This document shows positions 27,651 to 36,469 of a stretch of 64,000 nucleotides of DNA, in pieces. Location of the stretch: assembly GCF_000176235.1 (NCBI RefSeq), contig NZ_ACZV01000004.1, positions 496,001 to 560,000 on the forward strand, written 5' to 3'. This stretch comes from Vibrio orientalis CIP 102891 = ATCC 33934 (GTDB taxonomy: Bacteria > Pseudomonadota > Gammaproteobacteria > Enterobacterales > Vibrionaceae). The notes under the pieces were generated by a model. It ran no database searches. It was not told the DNA's origin and saw nothing but the letters and a program-made list of their open reading frames with translations. A program made the position numbers and the translations under genes. How positions within the stretch are numbered: position 1 is the first letter of the stretch; each line of letters begins with the position of its first letter.

Positions 27651-28059
27651 TTCGGTTCCTTGGATGTCACTACTAGGAGGGATGCTCTTAGGTGTGTCGG
27701 CGCTTTTGTTGATGTTGGTCAATGGAAAAACTGCGGGAATTAGCGGCGTTGTGAATGGGCTCATTACACCAATGAAAGGTAATGTGCAGTGGCGTTTGCT
27801 ATTTGTAGGAGGGATGATTGTTGGTGGTGCTATTGCATTGAAAATATTTGGAATTGTGTCTCCTGACTTTGCTCAAATTCCCTTCGTTGCTTTGGTCGTT
27901 GGTGGATTATTAGTGGGCTTTGGAACTAGGGTGGCGAACGGGTGTACAAGTGGGCATGGAATATGCGGAATTGGGCGTCTATCCAAACGGTCTGTCATCG
28001 CGACATTGGTATTTATGGTGACTGCTGCGGTTACTGTTTATCTACGTTTGCATCTATAA
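27643..28059 (+). CDS. pmpA: YeeE/YedE-family sulfur transport protein, PmpA-like
   Basis: 138-residue membrane protein with 4 hydrophobic segments and the family motif GCTSGHGICGI, whose Cys residues handle sulfur compounds in relatives. I start it at ATG 27643 (AGGAG 8 bases upstream), inside the end of the regulator gene. PmpA/PmpB half-size proteins accompany BigR operons in other bacteria and are thought to move sulfite or thiosulfate-like species. Direction of transport is unknown. Confidence 0.87.
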   Translation: MFDSVPWMSLLGGMLLGVSALLLMLVNGKTAGISGVVNGLITPMKGNVQWRLLFVGGMIVGGAIALKIFGIVSPDFAQIPFVALVVGGLLVGFGTRVANGCTSGHGICGIGRLSKRSVIATLVFMVTAAVTVYLRLHL

Positions 28060-28069
28060 GGGGCGAAAC

Positions 28070-28525
28070 ATGAAGAAATTAATGGTTACCTTAACGCCTC
28101 TTATCAGCGGCCTATTGTTTGGTATGGGCATGTCACTGTCCGGCATGATCGACCCGCAAAAGGTGATTGGCTTTTTAGATGTTACTGGTAGTTGGGATCC
28201 GAGTTTAGCATTCGTGATGGGCGGAGCTTTGGCGGTGTTTATGCCAGCCTACTTTCTCGTTATTAAGCCAAGAACGGTGAGCGTCAGCCAAGATCAGATT
28301 TCAACACCGTCAAGTTCTCAAGTTGATACGCGATTGATCGTTGGCTCGGCGTTATTTGGTATTGGTTGGGGCACAGCTGGAATATGCCCCGGACCGGCGG
28401 TCTCAAGTGTATGGTTTGGTGGCTATCCAGTCGTGCTCTTTTTATCAACGATGATATTGGGTTCTCTGTTAGCCAAGCAATTTTTGAACCGCAGAGACTC
28501 GGTGAAAATTGCCAAAGCTACTTAA
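28070..28525 (+). CDS. pmpB: YeeE/YedE-family sulfur transport protein, PmpB-like
   Basis: 151 residues with 4 hydrophobic segments, GMSLSGMIDPQKVIGFLD and GWGTAGICPGPA, the second-half motifs of the YeeE/YedE fold. Together with PmpA it would rebuild a full-length transporter. It begins 10 bases after pmpA. Its last 8 bases overlap the convergent gene on the other strand, and I see no terminator in between. Confidence 0.87.
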   Translation: MKKLMVTLTPLISGLLFGMGMSLSGMIDPQKVIGFLDVTGSWDPSLAFVMGGALAVFMPAYFLVIKPRTVSVSQDQISTPSSSQVDTRLIVGSALFGIGWGTAGICPGPAVSSVWFGGYPVVLFLSTMILGSLLAKQFLNRRDSVKIAKAT

Positions 28526-29396
28526 TGCTCACCGAGATAGGGCAGTGGTCGCTCATTTGACGATTAAGAACATCGTCGACCTTATAGAGGTTCTGCTTAG
28601 GTGAATGAAATCCAAGATCACTGCTGACAATGATATGGTCGATTAGAGATTTGAACTGGTGGGTTTTGTTAGGGTTATTCCGAGACTTAACCTTACAGTT
28701 CGCTTTGGTCATTTTCGTTGCTAATGTTGCGTCGGTGCCCTGTGAAATGCCTTTCCACAACCAGTCTCCGTTGTAACTAAGATTGTGATTAAAATCTCCA
28801 AGGATGACATAAGCGTCATTATTCTTTTCACGTTCTTTTATCCACTTGTTGAGCTGTTGACCTTGAACCTTAAGAGTTCGGCACGCTTTACTGCCATTAT
28901 ATGCACCTGAACAACGCGCTTTTAAATGGACCGACAGAGCATGGATTGGCTGTTGCGAGTTTGGGTGTAGCATGACGTAGCTAGCAAACCTCAACTTACT
29001 GTTAGGTGATCTATCCAGCTTGATATCAGGCATATCTTTTACTGCTATCCCTTTTCTAATCGCAAAACCAGTGTACTGATTTATATCGCTGAATTGATGG
29101 CGTTGATTGTCGGCGTTTGAACGATGGGAAAAAAAAAATTGGTAATCACTGCCGATGACTTTCGTTAAAGCCTGTTTATCATTGACCTCTTGAAACGCCA
29201 AAATGTCGCTTTCCATAGATGAGAAGTGGTGATGCAAAGATTGGTAGTCCTGATCATATCTCTGAGAGGGTTTAAACTTGCTAGATGGTGTACTGCTCAA
29301 CCACTCTAAATTCCAAGCTGAGTAAAGCGTATCCGCATAACTGTTAAATGATCCTAATAAAGCGAGGACACTAATAATTGGCCATGTTTTTTGCAT
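28518..29396 (-). CDS. Exported endonuclease/exonuclease/phosphatase-family protein
   Basis: 292 residues with a signal peptide (cleaved near SYA-DT). The EEP fold motifs are visible: FQEVND (metal-binding Glu), GDFNHN (Asp/Asn) and the terminal SDHCPIS (catalytic Asp-His). Four Cys may form disulfides. Likely a periplasmic or secreted nuclease or phosphodiesterase. A weak ribosome-binding site precedes it. It is convergent with and overlaps pmpB by 8 bases. Confidence 0.85.
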   Translation of the reverse strand: MQKTWPIISVLALLGSFNSYADTLYSAWNLEWLSSTPSSKFKPSQRYDQDYQSLHHHFSSMESDILAFQEVNDKQALTKVIGSDYQFFFSHRSNADNQRHQFSDINQYTGFAIRKGIAVKDMPDIKLDRSPNSKLRFASYVMLHPNSQQPIHALSVHLKARCSGAYNGSKACRTLKVQGQQLNKWIKEREKNNDAYVILGDFNHNLSYNGDWLWKGISQGTDATLATKMTKANCKVKSRNNPNKTHQFKSLIDHIIVSSDLGFHSPKQNLYKVDDVLNRQMSDHCPISVSIK

Positions 29397-29560
29397 AATA
29401 GTTGACGTAATGTTTCGAATTCTATTGCAACCTTTATCCTATAAGTCATCGCAAAAAATCAAGTCTCAAATGCGCCATTTTTGCAATTTTCACGAATTAC
29501 TTTGTAACTTGGATCTATGCCACCAAGATTGATTTGATCTTGAGCTAGGCTCTCTTTTTA

Positions 29561-29602
29561 TTGATCGAAATCAATACTTTTAGCAGTGTCATTTCGTTAA
29601 AT
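29561..29602 (+). promoter_or_regulatory. FNR class II promoter of nrdD
   Basis: TTGATCGAAATCAA (29561-29574) is a perfect FNR box. TTAAAT (29597-29602) follows 22 bases later as a -10-like hexamer, placing the box at -41.5. This fits anaerobic induction of the oxygen-sensitive reductase. Confidence 0.82.
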
Positions 29603-29605
29603 ACG

Positions 29606-29651
29606 CCACAACATCTTGTGTCAGCTAAATAATAAATCGCCTATATAGTGT
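29606..29651 (+). promoter_or_regulatory. Pair of NrdR boxes
   Basis: Two 16-mers resemble the NrdR consensus acaCwAtATaTwGtgt: 29606-29621 (CCACAACATCTTGTGT, 13 of 16) and 29636-29651 (right half TATATAGTGT perfect, left half poor). They start 30 bp apart, about three helical turns, as tandem NrdR boxes usually do, and lie over or just after the predicted start site. Confidence 0.6.
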
Positions 29652-29695
29652 ATTTGTGGATAACTCTGTGAGTATGCTTAGGGTAAGGAGAATCA

Positions 29696-31816
29696 GTGAA
29701 ACCAATCGTAATCAAGCGTGATGGGTCGAGAGCACCATTTAGTCGAGACCGTATCCAAGCAGCAGTGGAAGCAGCGGCGGATCACAATAGTCAAGAGATC
29801 GCTATTTATGCCCTAAATGTGGCATTAGCAGTTGAACTCAAGCTACAAGATCGCGATGAAGTTGAGATCACTGAAGTCCAGAGCCTTGTTGAAGACGAAT
29901 TGATGCAAGGTCCATACAAAGGGCTAGCACGTTCATACATTGAATACCGTCATGACCGTGATACTGCGCGTGAGAAACAGAGCGCGTTGACGCAAGAGAT
30001 CGAAGGTTTGATCGAAGAGAGTAACTTAGATCTTATTAACGAAAATGCCAACAAAGACGGTAAAGTGATTCCGACCCAGCGCGACTTACTTGCGGGTATC
30101 GTTGCTAAACATTATGCGAAAACTCACATTTTGCCGCGTGATATTGTTCAGGCACACGAACAGGGTGATATTCACTATCACGATCTGGATTATGCACCAT
30201 TCTTCCCGATGTTTAACTGTATGTTGATTGACCTACAGGGCATGCTGACACGTGGCTTTAAGATGGGTAATGCTGAGATTGATACTCCGAAATCAATCTC
30301 TACTGCGACAGCGGTAACGGCGCAAATCATTGCACAAGTAGCAAGCCATATTTACGGCGGTACTACGATCAACCGTATTGATGAAGTGTTAGAGCCGTAT
30401 GTTATGACGAGCTACGATAAGCACTTTGAGATTGCTCAAGAATGGAATATTCCTGATGCGGAAGCTTTTGCTACTGCTCGCACTGAAAAAGAGTGTTATG
30501 ACGCTTTCCAATCACTTGAGTATGAAGTAAACACGTTACATACCGCAAATGGTCAGACTCCTTTTGTTACTTTTGGCTTTGGTCTTGGTACGAGTTGGGC
30601 ATCTCGTCTGATTCAGCAATCGATTCTTAAGAACCGTATTGCTGGTCTTGGTAAAAACCGTAAAACCGCTGTATTCCCAAAACTTGTCTTTGGTATTAAA
30701 GATGGTCTGAACCACAAAGCGGAAGATCCAAACTACGACATTAAGAAGCTTGCGCTTGAGTGTGCTTCTAAACGTATGTACCCAGATATTCTTAACTACG
30801 ACAAAGTCGTTGAAATTACCGGTTCGTTTAAAACTCCGATGGGCTGTCGATCATTCCTTGGTACCTACGAAGAAAATGGTGAACTGGTACATGAAGGCCG
30901 TAACAACCTTGGTGTTGTGAGCCTGAACTTGCCACGAATTGCGATTCAAGCCAAAGGTAGTGAAGCTAAGTTCTACGAACTGCTTGATAGTAAGTTAAAG
31001 CTCGCACGACGTGCATTAGAAACGCGTATTACACGCCTTGAAAACGTGAAAGCACGTGTAGCGCCAATTCTTTACATGGAAGGGGCATGCGGTGTTCGTC
31101 TGAAAGCCGATGACTCTATTTCGGATATCTTTAAACACGGCCGCGCATCTATCTCGTTGGGTTACATTGGTATCCACGAAACCGTTAACGCACTGTTTGG
31201 TACAGAAGCACATGTTTACGATGATGCGGTTCTACGTGAAAAAGCGGTTGGCATCATCAAGCATATGAAAGAAGCGGTAAACTCGTGGACTGACGAAACA
31301 GGTTATGGCTTTAGCCTATATGGCACGCCAAGTGAAAACTTATGCAGCCGTTTCTGCCGTATCGACAACAAAGAGTTTGGTGTGATTAAAGGTGTGACTG
31401 ATAAAGGTTACTACACCAACAGCTTCCACTTAGACGTTGAAAAGAAAGTAAACCCATACGATAAGATTGACTTTGAGATGCCATATCCAGAAATCTCAAG
31501 CGGTGGCTTTATTTGTTACGGTGAATTTCCGAACATGCAGCGCAACGTTGAAGCGTTAGAAAACGTCTGGGATTACAGCTACAGCCGCGTACCGTATTAC
31601 GGTACTAATACTCCGATTGATGAGTGTTACGAATGTGGTTATAACGGCGAATTCGATTGTACCAGCAAGGGCTTTACGTGTCCGAGTTGTGGTAATCACG
31701 ATTCAACCAAAGTGTCGGTAACCCGCCGAGTATGTGGTTACCTAGGCAGCCCAGATGCACGTCCGTTTAACTTCGGTAAGCAAGAAGAAGTTAAGCGTCG
31801 AGTGAAGCACCTTTAA
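29696..31816 (+). CDS. nrdD: Anaerobic ribonucleoside-triphosphate reductase (class III)
   Basis: 706 residues. N-terminal ATP-cone (about 3-92), ten-stranded barrel, C-terminal zinc site with four Cys (CYECGYNGEFDC...CPSC) and the glycyl-radical loop RRVCGYLG with Gly681, the same number as in E. coli. It makes deoxynucleotides without oxygen after radical installation by NrdG. The GTG start at 29696 has AAGGAG 7 bases upstream. An FNR promoter and NrdR boxes lie in the upstream gap. Confidence 0.97.
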   Translation: MKPIVIKRDGSRAPFSRDRIQAAVEAAADHNSQEIAIYALNVALAVELKLQDRDEVEITEVQSLVEDELMQGPYKGLARSYIEYRHDRDTAREKQSALTQEIEGLIEESNLDLINENANKDGKVIPTQRDLLAGIVAKHYAKTHILPRDIVQAHEQGDIHYHDLDYAPFFPMFNCMLIDLQGMLTRGFKMGNAEIDTPKSISTATAVTAQIIAQVASHIYGGTTINRIDEVLEPYVMTSYDKHFEIAQEWNIPDAEAFATARTEKECYDAFQSLEYEVNTLHTANGQTPFVTFGFGLGTSWASRLIQQSILKNRIAGLGKNRKTAVFPKLVFGIKDGLNHKAEDPNYDIKKLALECASKRMYPDILNYDKVVEITGSFKTPMGCRSFLGTYEENGELVHEGRNNLGVVSLNLPRIAIQAKGSEAKFYELLDSKLKLARRALETRITRLENVKARVAPILYMEGACGVRLKADDSISDIFKHGRASISLGYIGIHETVNALFGTEAHVYDDAVLREKAVGIIKHMKEAVNSWTDETGYGFSLYGTPSENLCSRFCRIDNKEFGVIKGVTDKGYYTNSFHLDVEKKVNPYDKIDFEMPYPEISSGGFICYGEFPNMQRNVEALENVWDYSYSRVPYYGTNTPIDECYECGYNGEFDCTSKGFTCPSCGNHDSTKVSVTRRVCGYLGSPDARPFNFGKQEEVKRRVKHL

Positions 31817-31842
31817 GCGCTTACTTCCACACTCATACTTTG

Positions 31843-31874
31843 AAAATCAACCTGTAATGGGTTGATTTTCTTTT
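31843..31874 (+). terminator. Hairpin between nrdD and nrdG
   Basis: AAAATCAACC pairs with GGTTGATTTT, followed by CTTTT. nrdG begins 18 bases later, so it is likely a partial terminator that lowers nrdG relative to nrdD. Confidence 0.7.
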
Positions 31875-31892
31875 CGTCGATAAGGACTCTCC

Positions 31893-32360
31893 ATGAACTA
31901 CCACCAATACTATCCGATTGATGTTGTAAATGGCCCGGGTACGCGCTGCACACTGTTTGTATCAGGTTGTGTGCATCAATGTCGTGGCTGTTATAACCAA
32001 TCGACTCAGCGATTAGACTCTGGTGTTTATTTCACTCAAGAAGCTGAAGACCAAATCATTGCAGACTTGAATGATACTCGGATTAAAAAGCGTGGCTTGT
32101 CGTTATCGGGTGGTGATCCTTTGCATCCTGCGAATGTAGCGGACATATTGAAGCTTGTTAAACGTGTCAGAACTGAGTGTCCAGGGAAAGACATTTGGGT
32201 TTGGACCGGCTACACATTAAGTGAACTTGATGAGGCGCAAAGAGAAGTCGTTGAATATATCGATGTCCTGATTGATGGTAAGTTTGAGCAAGACAAGAAA
32301 GACCTGAATTTGGAGTGGCGGGGCAGTTCAAACCAAATCATTCATACGTTCAAGCTCTAG
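31893..32360 (+). CDS. nrdG: Anaerobic ribonucleotide reductase-activating protein
   Basis: 155-residue radical-SAM enzyme with the CxxxCxxC cluster ligands Cys26, Cys30 and Cys33 (GCVHQCRGC), at the same positions as in E. coli NrdG. It uses SAM and a [4Fe-4S] cluster to generate the Gly681 radical in NrdD. It sits 76 bases after nrdD. Confidence 0.96.
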   Translation: MNYHQYYPIDVVNGPGTRCTLFVSGCVHQCRGCYNQSTQRLDSGVYFTQEAEDQIIADLNDTRIKKRGLSLSGGDPLHPANVADILKLVKRVRTECPGKDIWVWTGYTLSELDEAQREVVEYIDVLIDGKFEQDKKDLNLEWRGSSNQIIHTFKL

Positions 32361-32521
32361 CAATGTTACCTCTTATAGAAAAGCTGAAGATGTTGCGTGT
32401 ATGTTAAATTTTACAGCTTTTAATTCTGATTTGCGCTTGGTCGCTAAAATTTGTTTCTGAATTTATAAGTTAGATGATAACGTGTCAGCCGTTACTTGAA
32501 TTTCAAAGGGTTATGACTTTC

Positions 32522-33703
32522 ATGTTTTCTAATCTACCAACTCCAGTATTAGATCCTATTTTATCTCTTTCCGTTGCATACCGTAACGATGAACGCACCA
32601 ACAAGGTTGACCTTGGCATTGGTGTTTATAAGAACAGCGCGGGCGAAACGCCAGTCATGAAAGCCATCCAAATGGCACAAGACGTTGTTGTTGCAAATCA
32701 AAAAACCAAGTCTTATGTTGGTCTTGCCGGTTGTGAAGAATTCAACCAAAGCATGATCGACCTTCTTTTGACAGGTACGTCGGCAACCGATCGCGTTGCT
32801 GCAATCCAAACGCCTGGTGCGAGTGGTGCACTCCGTATGCTGGGTGACTTGATGAAAGTTGCACAGCCAGATACGACCGTTTGGATCTCGAATCCAAGCT
32901 ATGTTAACCATAAACCAGTCATGGAAGCGGCAGGCCTTAAAGTTAAGTTCTACCATTACTTCTCTCCAGAGACTAAGCAAGTTGACACTGCTAAGATGCT
33001 AGAAGATCTTTCAAAAGCAGGTCCATCTGATGTTGTATTACTTCATGGCTGTTGTCACAACCCAACAGGGGCAGACATCGACTTTGAAGCATGGCAAGCA
33101 ATCACGGCGTTATCACAGAAAAATGGGTTTACTCCATTTGTAGATATTGCCTATCAAGGCTTTGGTGACGGACTAGAAGATGATGCAAAAGGTCTTCGTC
33201 ACATGGCCGACAACGTAGAAGAAATGCTGATCACAACATCGTGTTCGAAAAACTTCGGTCTATATCGTGAGCGTACCGGCGCGGCAATTGTTATTGGCAA
33301 ATCTCAGCAAGATGTCGGAAATGCCAAAGGTAAGCTTCTTACGCTAGCACGTTCTACATACACTATGCCACCTGATCACGGCGCAGCACTAGTGAAAACC
33401 ATCCTACAAAATCAAGAGCTAACGACCGTTTGGAAGCAAGAGTTGAGTGAAATGCAACAACGCTTGTTAAACTTGCGTCAGACTTTGTGTAATGAATTGA
33501 GAAATACCCACAATACTTCACAATTCGACTTTATTGAAAGCCACAAAGGCATGTTTACTGTGCTAGGCTTTACGCAAGACCAAATGACGCAACTCCGTGA
33601 AGAATATGGTATTTATGGGGTAGGCGATGGTCGTATTAATATCGCGGGCCTGACTGAAAAGGACATCCCTTACGTAGCCGAAGCGATTATCAAAGTATCT
33701 TAA
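32522..33703 (+). CDS. Aromatic/aspartate aminotransferase
   Basis: 393 residues of the fold-type I class I aminotransferases (AspC/TyrB group). Schiff-base Lys243 is in TTSCSKNFGLYRERTGA; HGCCHNPTG and the C-terminal GRINIAGL (substrate-carboxylate Arg) are present. I start it at ATG 32522, 11 bases after AGGG, giving the family N-terminus MFSNLPTPVLDPI; frames starting earlier add residues with no match. It probably transfers amino groups from aromatic amino acids or aspartate to 2-oxoglutarate. Whether it is closer to TyrB or AspC cannot be settled by eye. Confidence 0.9.
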   Translation: MFSNLPTPVLDPILSLSVAYRNDERTNKVDLGIGVYKNSAGETPVMKAIQMAQDVVVANQKTKSYVGLAGCEEFNQSMIDLLLTGTSATDRVAAIQTPGASGALRMLGDLMKVAQPDTTVWISNPSYVNHKPVMEAAGLKVKFYHYFSPETKQVDTAKMLEDLSKAGPSDVVLLHGCCHNPTGADIDFEAWQAITALSQKNGFTPFVDIAYQGFGDGLEDDAKGLRHMADNVEEMLITTSCSKNFGLYRERTGAAIVIGKSQQDVGNAKGKLLTLARSTYTMPPDHGAALVKTILQNQELTTVWKQELSEMQQRLLNLRQTLCNELRNTHNTSQFDFIESHKGMFTVLGFTQDQMTQLREEYGIYGVGDGRINIAGLTEKDIPYVAEAIIKVS

Positions 33704-33758
33704 ATATAATGGGGCGCGATGCGTCCCTTATGTTGTTTTGTCGAGATTAGGTGGTCGA

Positions 33759-34409
33759 ATGAATAAACCATGGAAAGTGCTGATTCCAATTATGTTAAGC
33801 GGTGGCTTAATGGCATGTTCCACAACGGGTCCAGCGCCAGTAGAGCCGGAACAAAAGCCTGTTATTGAAGAGCCGGTCATTGAGCCGGAGGTTGAACAGC
33901 CAAAGGAAGAGGTTGTTGAGCCTGTTAAGCCGGAGCCAACGAAACCTAAAGAGCCAGTCGTTGAAGTTCAAGCAAAGAAAACGTCCGATGGTAAGTTACT
34001 ATTAGGCGAAGAAGAGTGGGTATACGTTCCAGGACTACAACAAAGCTTTAAATCACGCGTAGACACAGGAGCCACGACTTCTTCAATTAGCGCTGTTGAT
34101 GTTATTCCGTTTGAGCGAGATGGAAAAGACTGGGTTAAGTTTAAAATTGAACATGACGGAGTGAAGAGCAAAGAAATTGCGCTTCCTGTTAAACGTTGGG
34201 TGAAAATTAGACAGTCTAGTACAGAAGGAACGCACAAGCGTGCCGTCGTTGAAGCATGGATTCAACTTGGTGACTTGAAAGAGAAAACCGATTTTACACT
34301 AGCAGATCGAACGCATCTTTCGTTCCCGCTTCTACTAGGGCGTAGCTTTTTCAAAGATGTTGCTGTTGTCGATGTGAGCAAGAAATTCGTTCAAGATAAA
34401 CACAAATAA
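33759..34409 (+). CDS. Lipoprotein with retropepsin-like 'ATP-dependent zinc protease' domain
   Basis: 216 residues. Lipobox LMAC (Cys20), then a Pro/Glu/Lys-rich tether (about 25-70) suited to crossing the periplasm, then a small beta-rich domain with RVDTGATTSS (Asp102-Thr-Gly), the retropepsin-like active-site signature of the DUF785/RimB family. Despite the family name, nothing zinc- or ATP-binding is visible. I start at ATG 33759 (AGGTGG upstream) because it gives a clean lipoprotein signal. The substrate is unknown. Confidence 0.82.
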   Translation: MNKPWKVLIPIMLSGGLMACSTTGPAPVEPEQKPVIEEPVIEPEVEQPKEEVVEPVKPEPTKPKEPVVEVQAKKTSDGKLLLGEEEWVYVPGLQQSFKSRVDTGATTSSISAVDVIPFERDGKDWVKFKIEHDGVKSKEIALPVKRWVKIRQSSTEGTHKRAVVEAWIQLGDLKEKTDFTLADRTHLSFPLLLGRSFFKDVAVVDVSKKFVQDKHK

Positions 34410-34429
34410 CCTGCTTATGTTCTAGATAC

Positions 34430-34463
34430 AAAACCAGCACGATGATCATGTGCTGGTTTTTTT
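34430..34463 (+). terminator. Terminator
   Basis: AAAACCAGCAC and GTGCTGGTTTT form an 11-bp stem, followed by further T residues. Confidence 0.92.
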
Positions 34464-34620
34464 ATTTCCAGATCATACTTTTGCGACGCATATCTGCATA
34501 CTCTTTGTCCATAGGTTACTATTTGCACGTTTAGTCGGTCCCTTAAGGCGCTTGCGTTCCCCTACATAAAAATCTAACGCGCAGGCTGTACGTACAAATA
34601 AAATAATAAGGAATATGGAT

Positions 34621-35007
34621 ATGAAACACTTGTCTAAGGCTATTGTTGTGCAAGATGGCAAAGTTTTGGTTCAAGAGACTGTAAAGTCATCAAGTGGGGC
34701 TAAAGTCATCGACTTTCCACTTGGGCGAGTTAGCGACAATGAGTCAGCAACCGATGCGGCGCGTAAGCTCATTGTAGAATCTGACTCGAATAATGTTCAA
34801 CATGCTGCGACATTCAGTGGCGTTAACGAAAAAGGTGGTCGTACTTATTACGCGATCTTTAAAGCGGATGCTCAAGTAAAGTTGAAACTTGCTCAATCAG
34901 ACATGCCGGAAAGTACGCGCTGGGTTGCGCCAAAAGATTTACCACTCAATGACTTTTATGCAGAAGATATCGATTTTATTAAGACGCATCTACCTCAATA
35001 CAGTTAA
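34621..35007 (+). CDS. Nudix-like protein with degenerate Nudix box
   Basis: 128 residues with Nudix-fold order: strand AIVVQDGKVLVQE, then PLGRVSDNESATDAARKLI in the Nudix-box position. The box keeps the first Gly and Glu (G-x5-E) but has Lys-Leu for Arg-Glu and Glu-Ser for the metal-binding Glu-Glu. Hydrolysis is therefore doubtful; a ligand-binding or regulatory role is possible. ATG 34621 is preferred because AAGGA is 8 bases away; the ATG at 34615 is only 2 bases from it. Monocistronic. Confidence 0.7.
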   Translation: MKHLSKAIVVQDGKVLVQETVKSSSGAKVIDFPLGRVSDNESATDAARKLIVESDSNNVQHAATFSGVNEKGGRTYYAIFKADAQVKLKLAQSDMPESTRWVAPKDLPLNDFYAEDIDFIKTHLPQYS

Positions 35008-35029
35008 TAAACGATTCTGAATCGAATAA

Positions 35030-35063
35030 AAAAGCCAATCGAACCTAACGTCGATTGGCTTTT
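35030..35063. terminator. Bidirectional terminator
   Basis: AAAAGCCAATCGA and TCGATTGGCTTTT form a 13-bp stem around an 8-base loop between convergent genes. Confidence 0.93.
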
Positions 35064-35094
35064 AAATTATTTGCCTTAGCTACAGAAGTGCTAG

Positions 35095-35568
35095 TTACTG
35101 AATTTCTAATAGTTCCACTTCAAAGATAAGTGCTGCTGCTGGTGGGATAGGGCCAGAGCCGTTTTTACCGTAAGCCAGTGGGCTAGGAATATAAAGACGG
35201 AACTTATCACCAACACTCATGTAGGTTAAACCTTCTTGCCAGCCCTTAATTACTTGATTCAATTTGAAGCTAATTGGTTGACCGCGTTCAACAGAGCTGT
35301 CAAATACAGTACCGTCAATCAAGGTACCGTGGTAATGAACTTTTACTTTACTGGTCGCAGTTGGGTGCTCAGTGCCTTCGCCTTTATGCAGCACTTCGTA
35401 CTGAAGACCACTTTCAGTTGTGATAACACCTTGTTTTTTGGCGTTTTCAAGTAAGAAGGTTTGGCCAATCGCAAAGTTTTCTTCACCTGCTTTATGGTTA
35501 GTCCAAGTGCGGTAGATAAAAAATACTGCAAGAACGAAGATAATGATTGGGAAAATAATCTTAGACAT
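35095..35568 (-). CDS. Membrane-anchored FKBP-type peptidyl-prolyl isomerase
   Basis: 157 residues. One N-terminal helix (about 4-22) with positive charge before it anchors the protein; the FKBP domain (about 60-157) shows [36 protein letters not shown] and the end [11 protein letters not shown]. It is expected to face the periplasm and catalyse prolyl isomerisation during folding. It lies 17 bases downstream of a DsbA-like gene on the same strand, forming an envelope-folding operon. Ribosome-binding site AAAGGA. Confidence 0.92.
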   Translation of the reverse strand: MSKIIFPIIIFVLAVFFIYRTWTNHKAGEENFAIGQTFLLENAKKQGVITTESGLQYEVLHKGEGTEHPTATSKVKVHYHGTLIDGTVFDSSVERGQPISFKLNQVIKGWQEGLTYMSVGDKFRLYIPSPLAYGKNGSGPIPPAAALIFEVELLEIQ

Positions 35569-35585
35569 AAATCCTTTCCGTCGAA

Positions 35586-36206
35586 TTATGGTTGAGTAAT
35601 AAGGAACTTGATGGTGTTAGCAATACCTTCAACGTCTTGGTGAGCACTCGTGTTCACGATGTATTTACCTTTAACCACGAAAGTAGGAACTGAGTTGATT
35701 TCACCTTTAGTGGTGATGTCATCCGCCAGTTGCATTGCTGCAAAAAGTTGCTTTTGTTGGTCTTCGTTGAAGTTATATGGGCTAGTTAGGTTTCTGCTTT
35801 CAAAAGCTTTATCGATCGCGATCTTCTTATCACCTAGTGATGCACCGTCACCCATCTGTGTCGCTGCGAACAGATCAAGCATCATGTCGTGATCCGGTTT
35901 TTTGCCCAATTGCATTTCAGCTGCGTAATAAATCATTGCGCCGATCTGAGCACTTTCATTGAAGGTTACGTGAACCTTGCCGATGCTTTCGCCGGTCAAT
36001 TTCTCAATAGTAGGAATTTCGTTTTCCATCTTACGGCAATGGCCACAATTTAGAGAGAAGACTTCAGTAACAAGAGGTAGACGAAACGTAGCAAGATTCG
36101 CTGGCAGTTGTTGGTAATGGGTGCCTTCTTGTGGGGTTGTGCTTTCAGAACACCCAACAAGCAGTGTTGATAACGCAATGAGCGCGAAAGTAACAAGCTT
36201 TTTCAT
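35586..36206 (-). CDS. DsbA-like thioredoxin-fold lipoprotein (CGHC)
   Basis: 206 residues. Lipobox LVGC (Cys19) indicates a lipid anchor, unlike classical soluble DsbA. The thioredoxin fold has active site Cys54-Gly-His-Cys57 (LNCGHCRK), a helical insertion and the cis-Pro loop SVPTFVV. DsbA normally has CPHC; CGHC gives a less oxidising potential in relatives, so an isomerase or specialised oxidant role is possible. Same operon as the FKBP isomerase. Confidence 0.88.
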   Translation of the reverse strand: MKKLVTFALIALSTLLVGCSESTTPQEGTHYQQLPANLATFRLPLVTEVFSLNCGHCRKMENEIPTIEKLTGESIGKVHVTFNESAQIGAMIYYAAEMQLGKKPDHDMMLDLFAATQMGDGASLGDKKIAIDKAFESRNLTSPYNFNEDQQKQLFAAMQLADDITTKGEINSVPTFVVKGKYIVNTSAHQDVEGIANTIKFLITQP

Positions 36207-36469
36207 ATTAGATTCTCATATCGGTACTACTGCTACGTGACAACAGTTAGACAGTAGTTCGTAAATAGTTAAGCAATTTTACTTTGTCCAAGTCAGAAGA
36301 GAAACAGCTAGGTTGCTGAATTTAGAATTAAAGTATGACTAATAATTAAAGCTGCGCAAAGATCAACACGCTCTAGCCCCACGAGTAAAAGATTTTCAGT
36401 TGGTAGGCTAAAGTCTTGGGAAATTGGCCGATATAGTTAAAGAACAGTAAAGGACTCACGGGTGAACGA

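Noticed and set aside
34473..34661. Minus-strand 62-codon frame
   Set aside because: Shadow over the promoter and start of the Nudix-like gene, no ribosome-binding site, no coherent protein.
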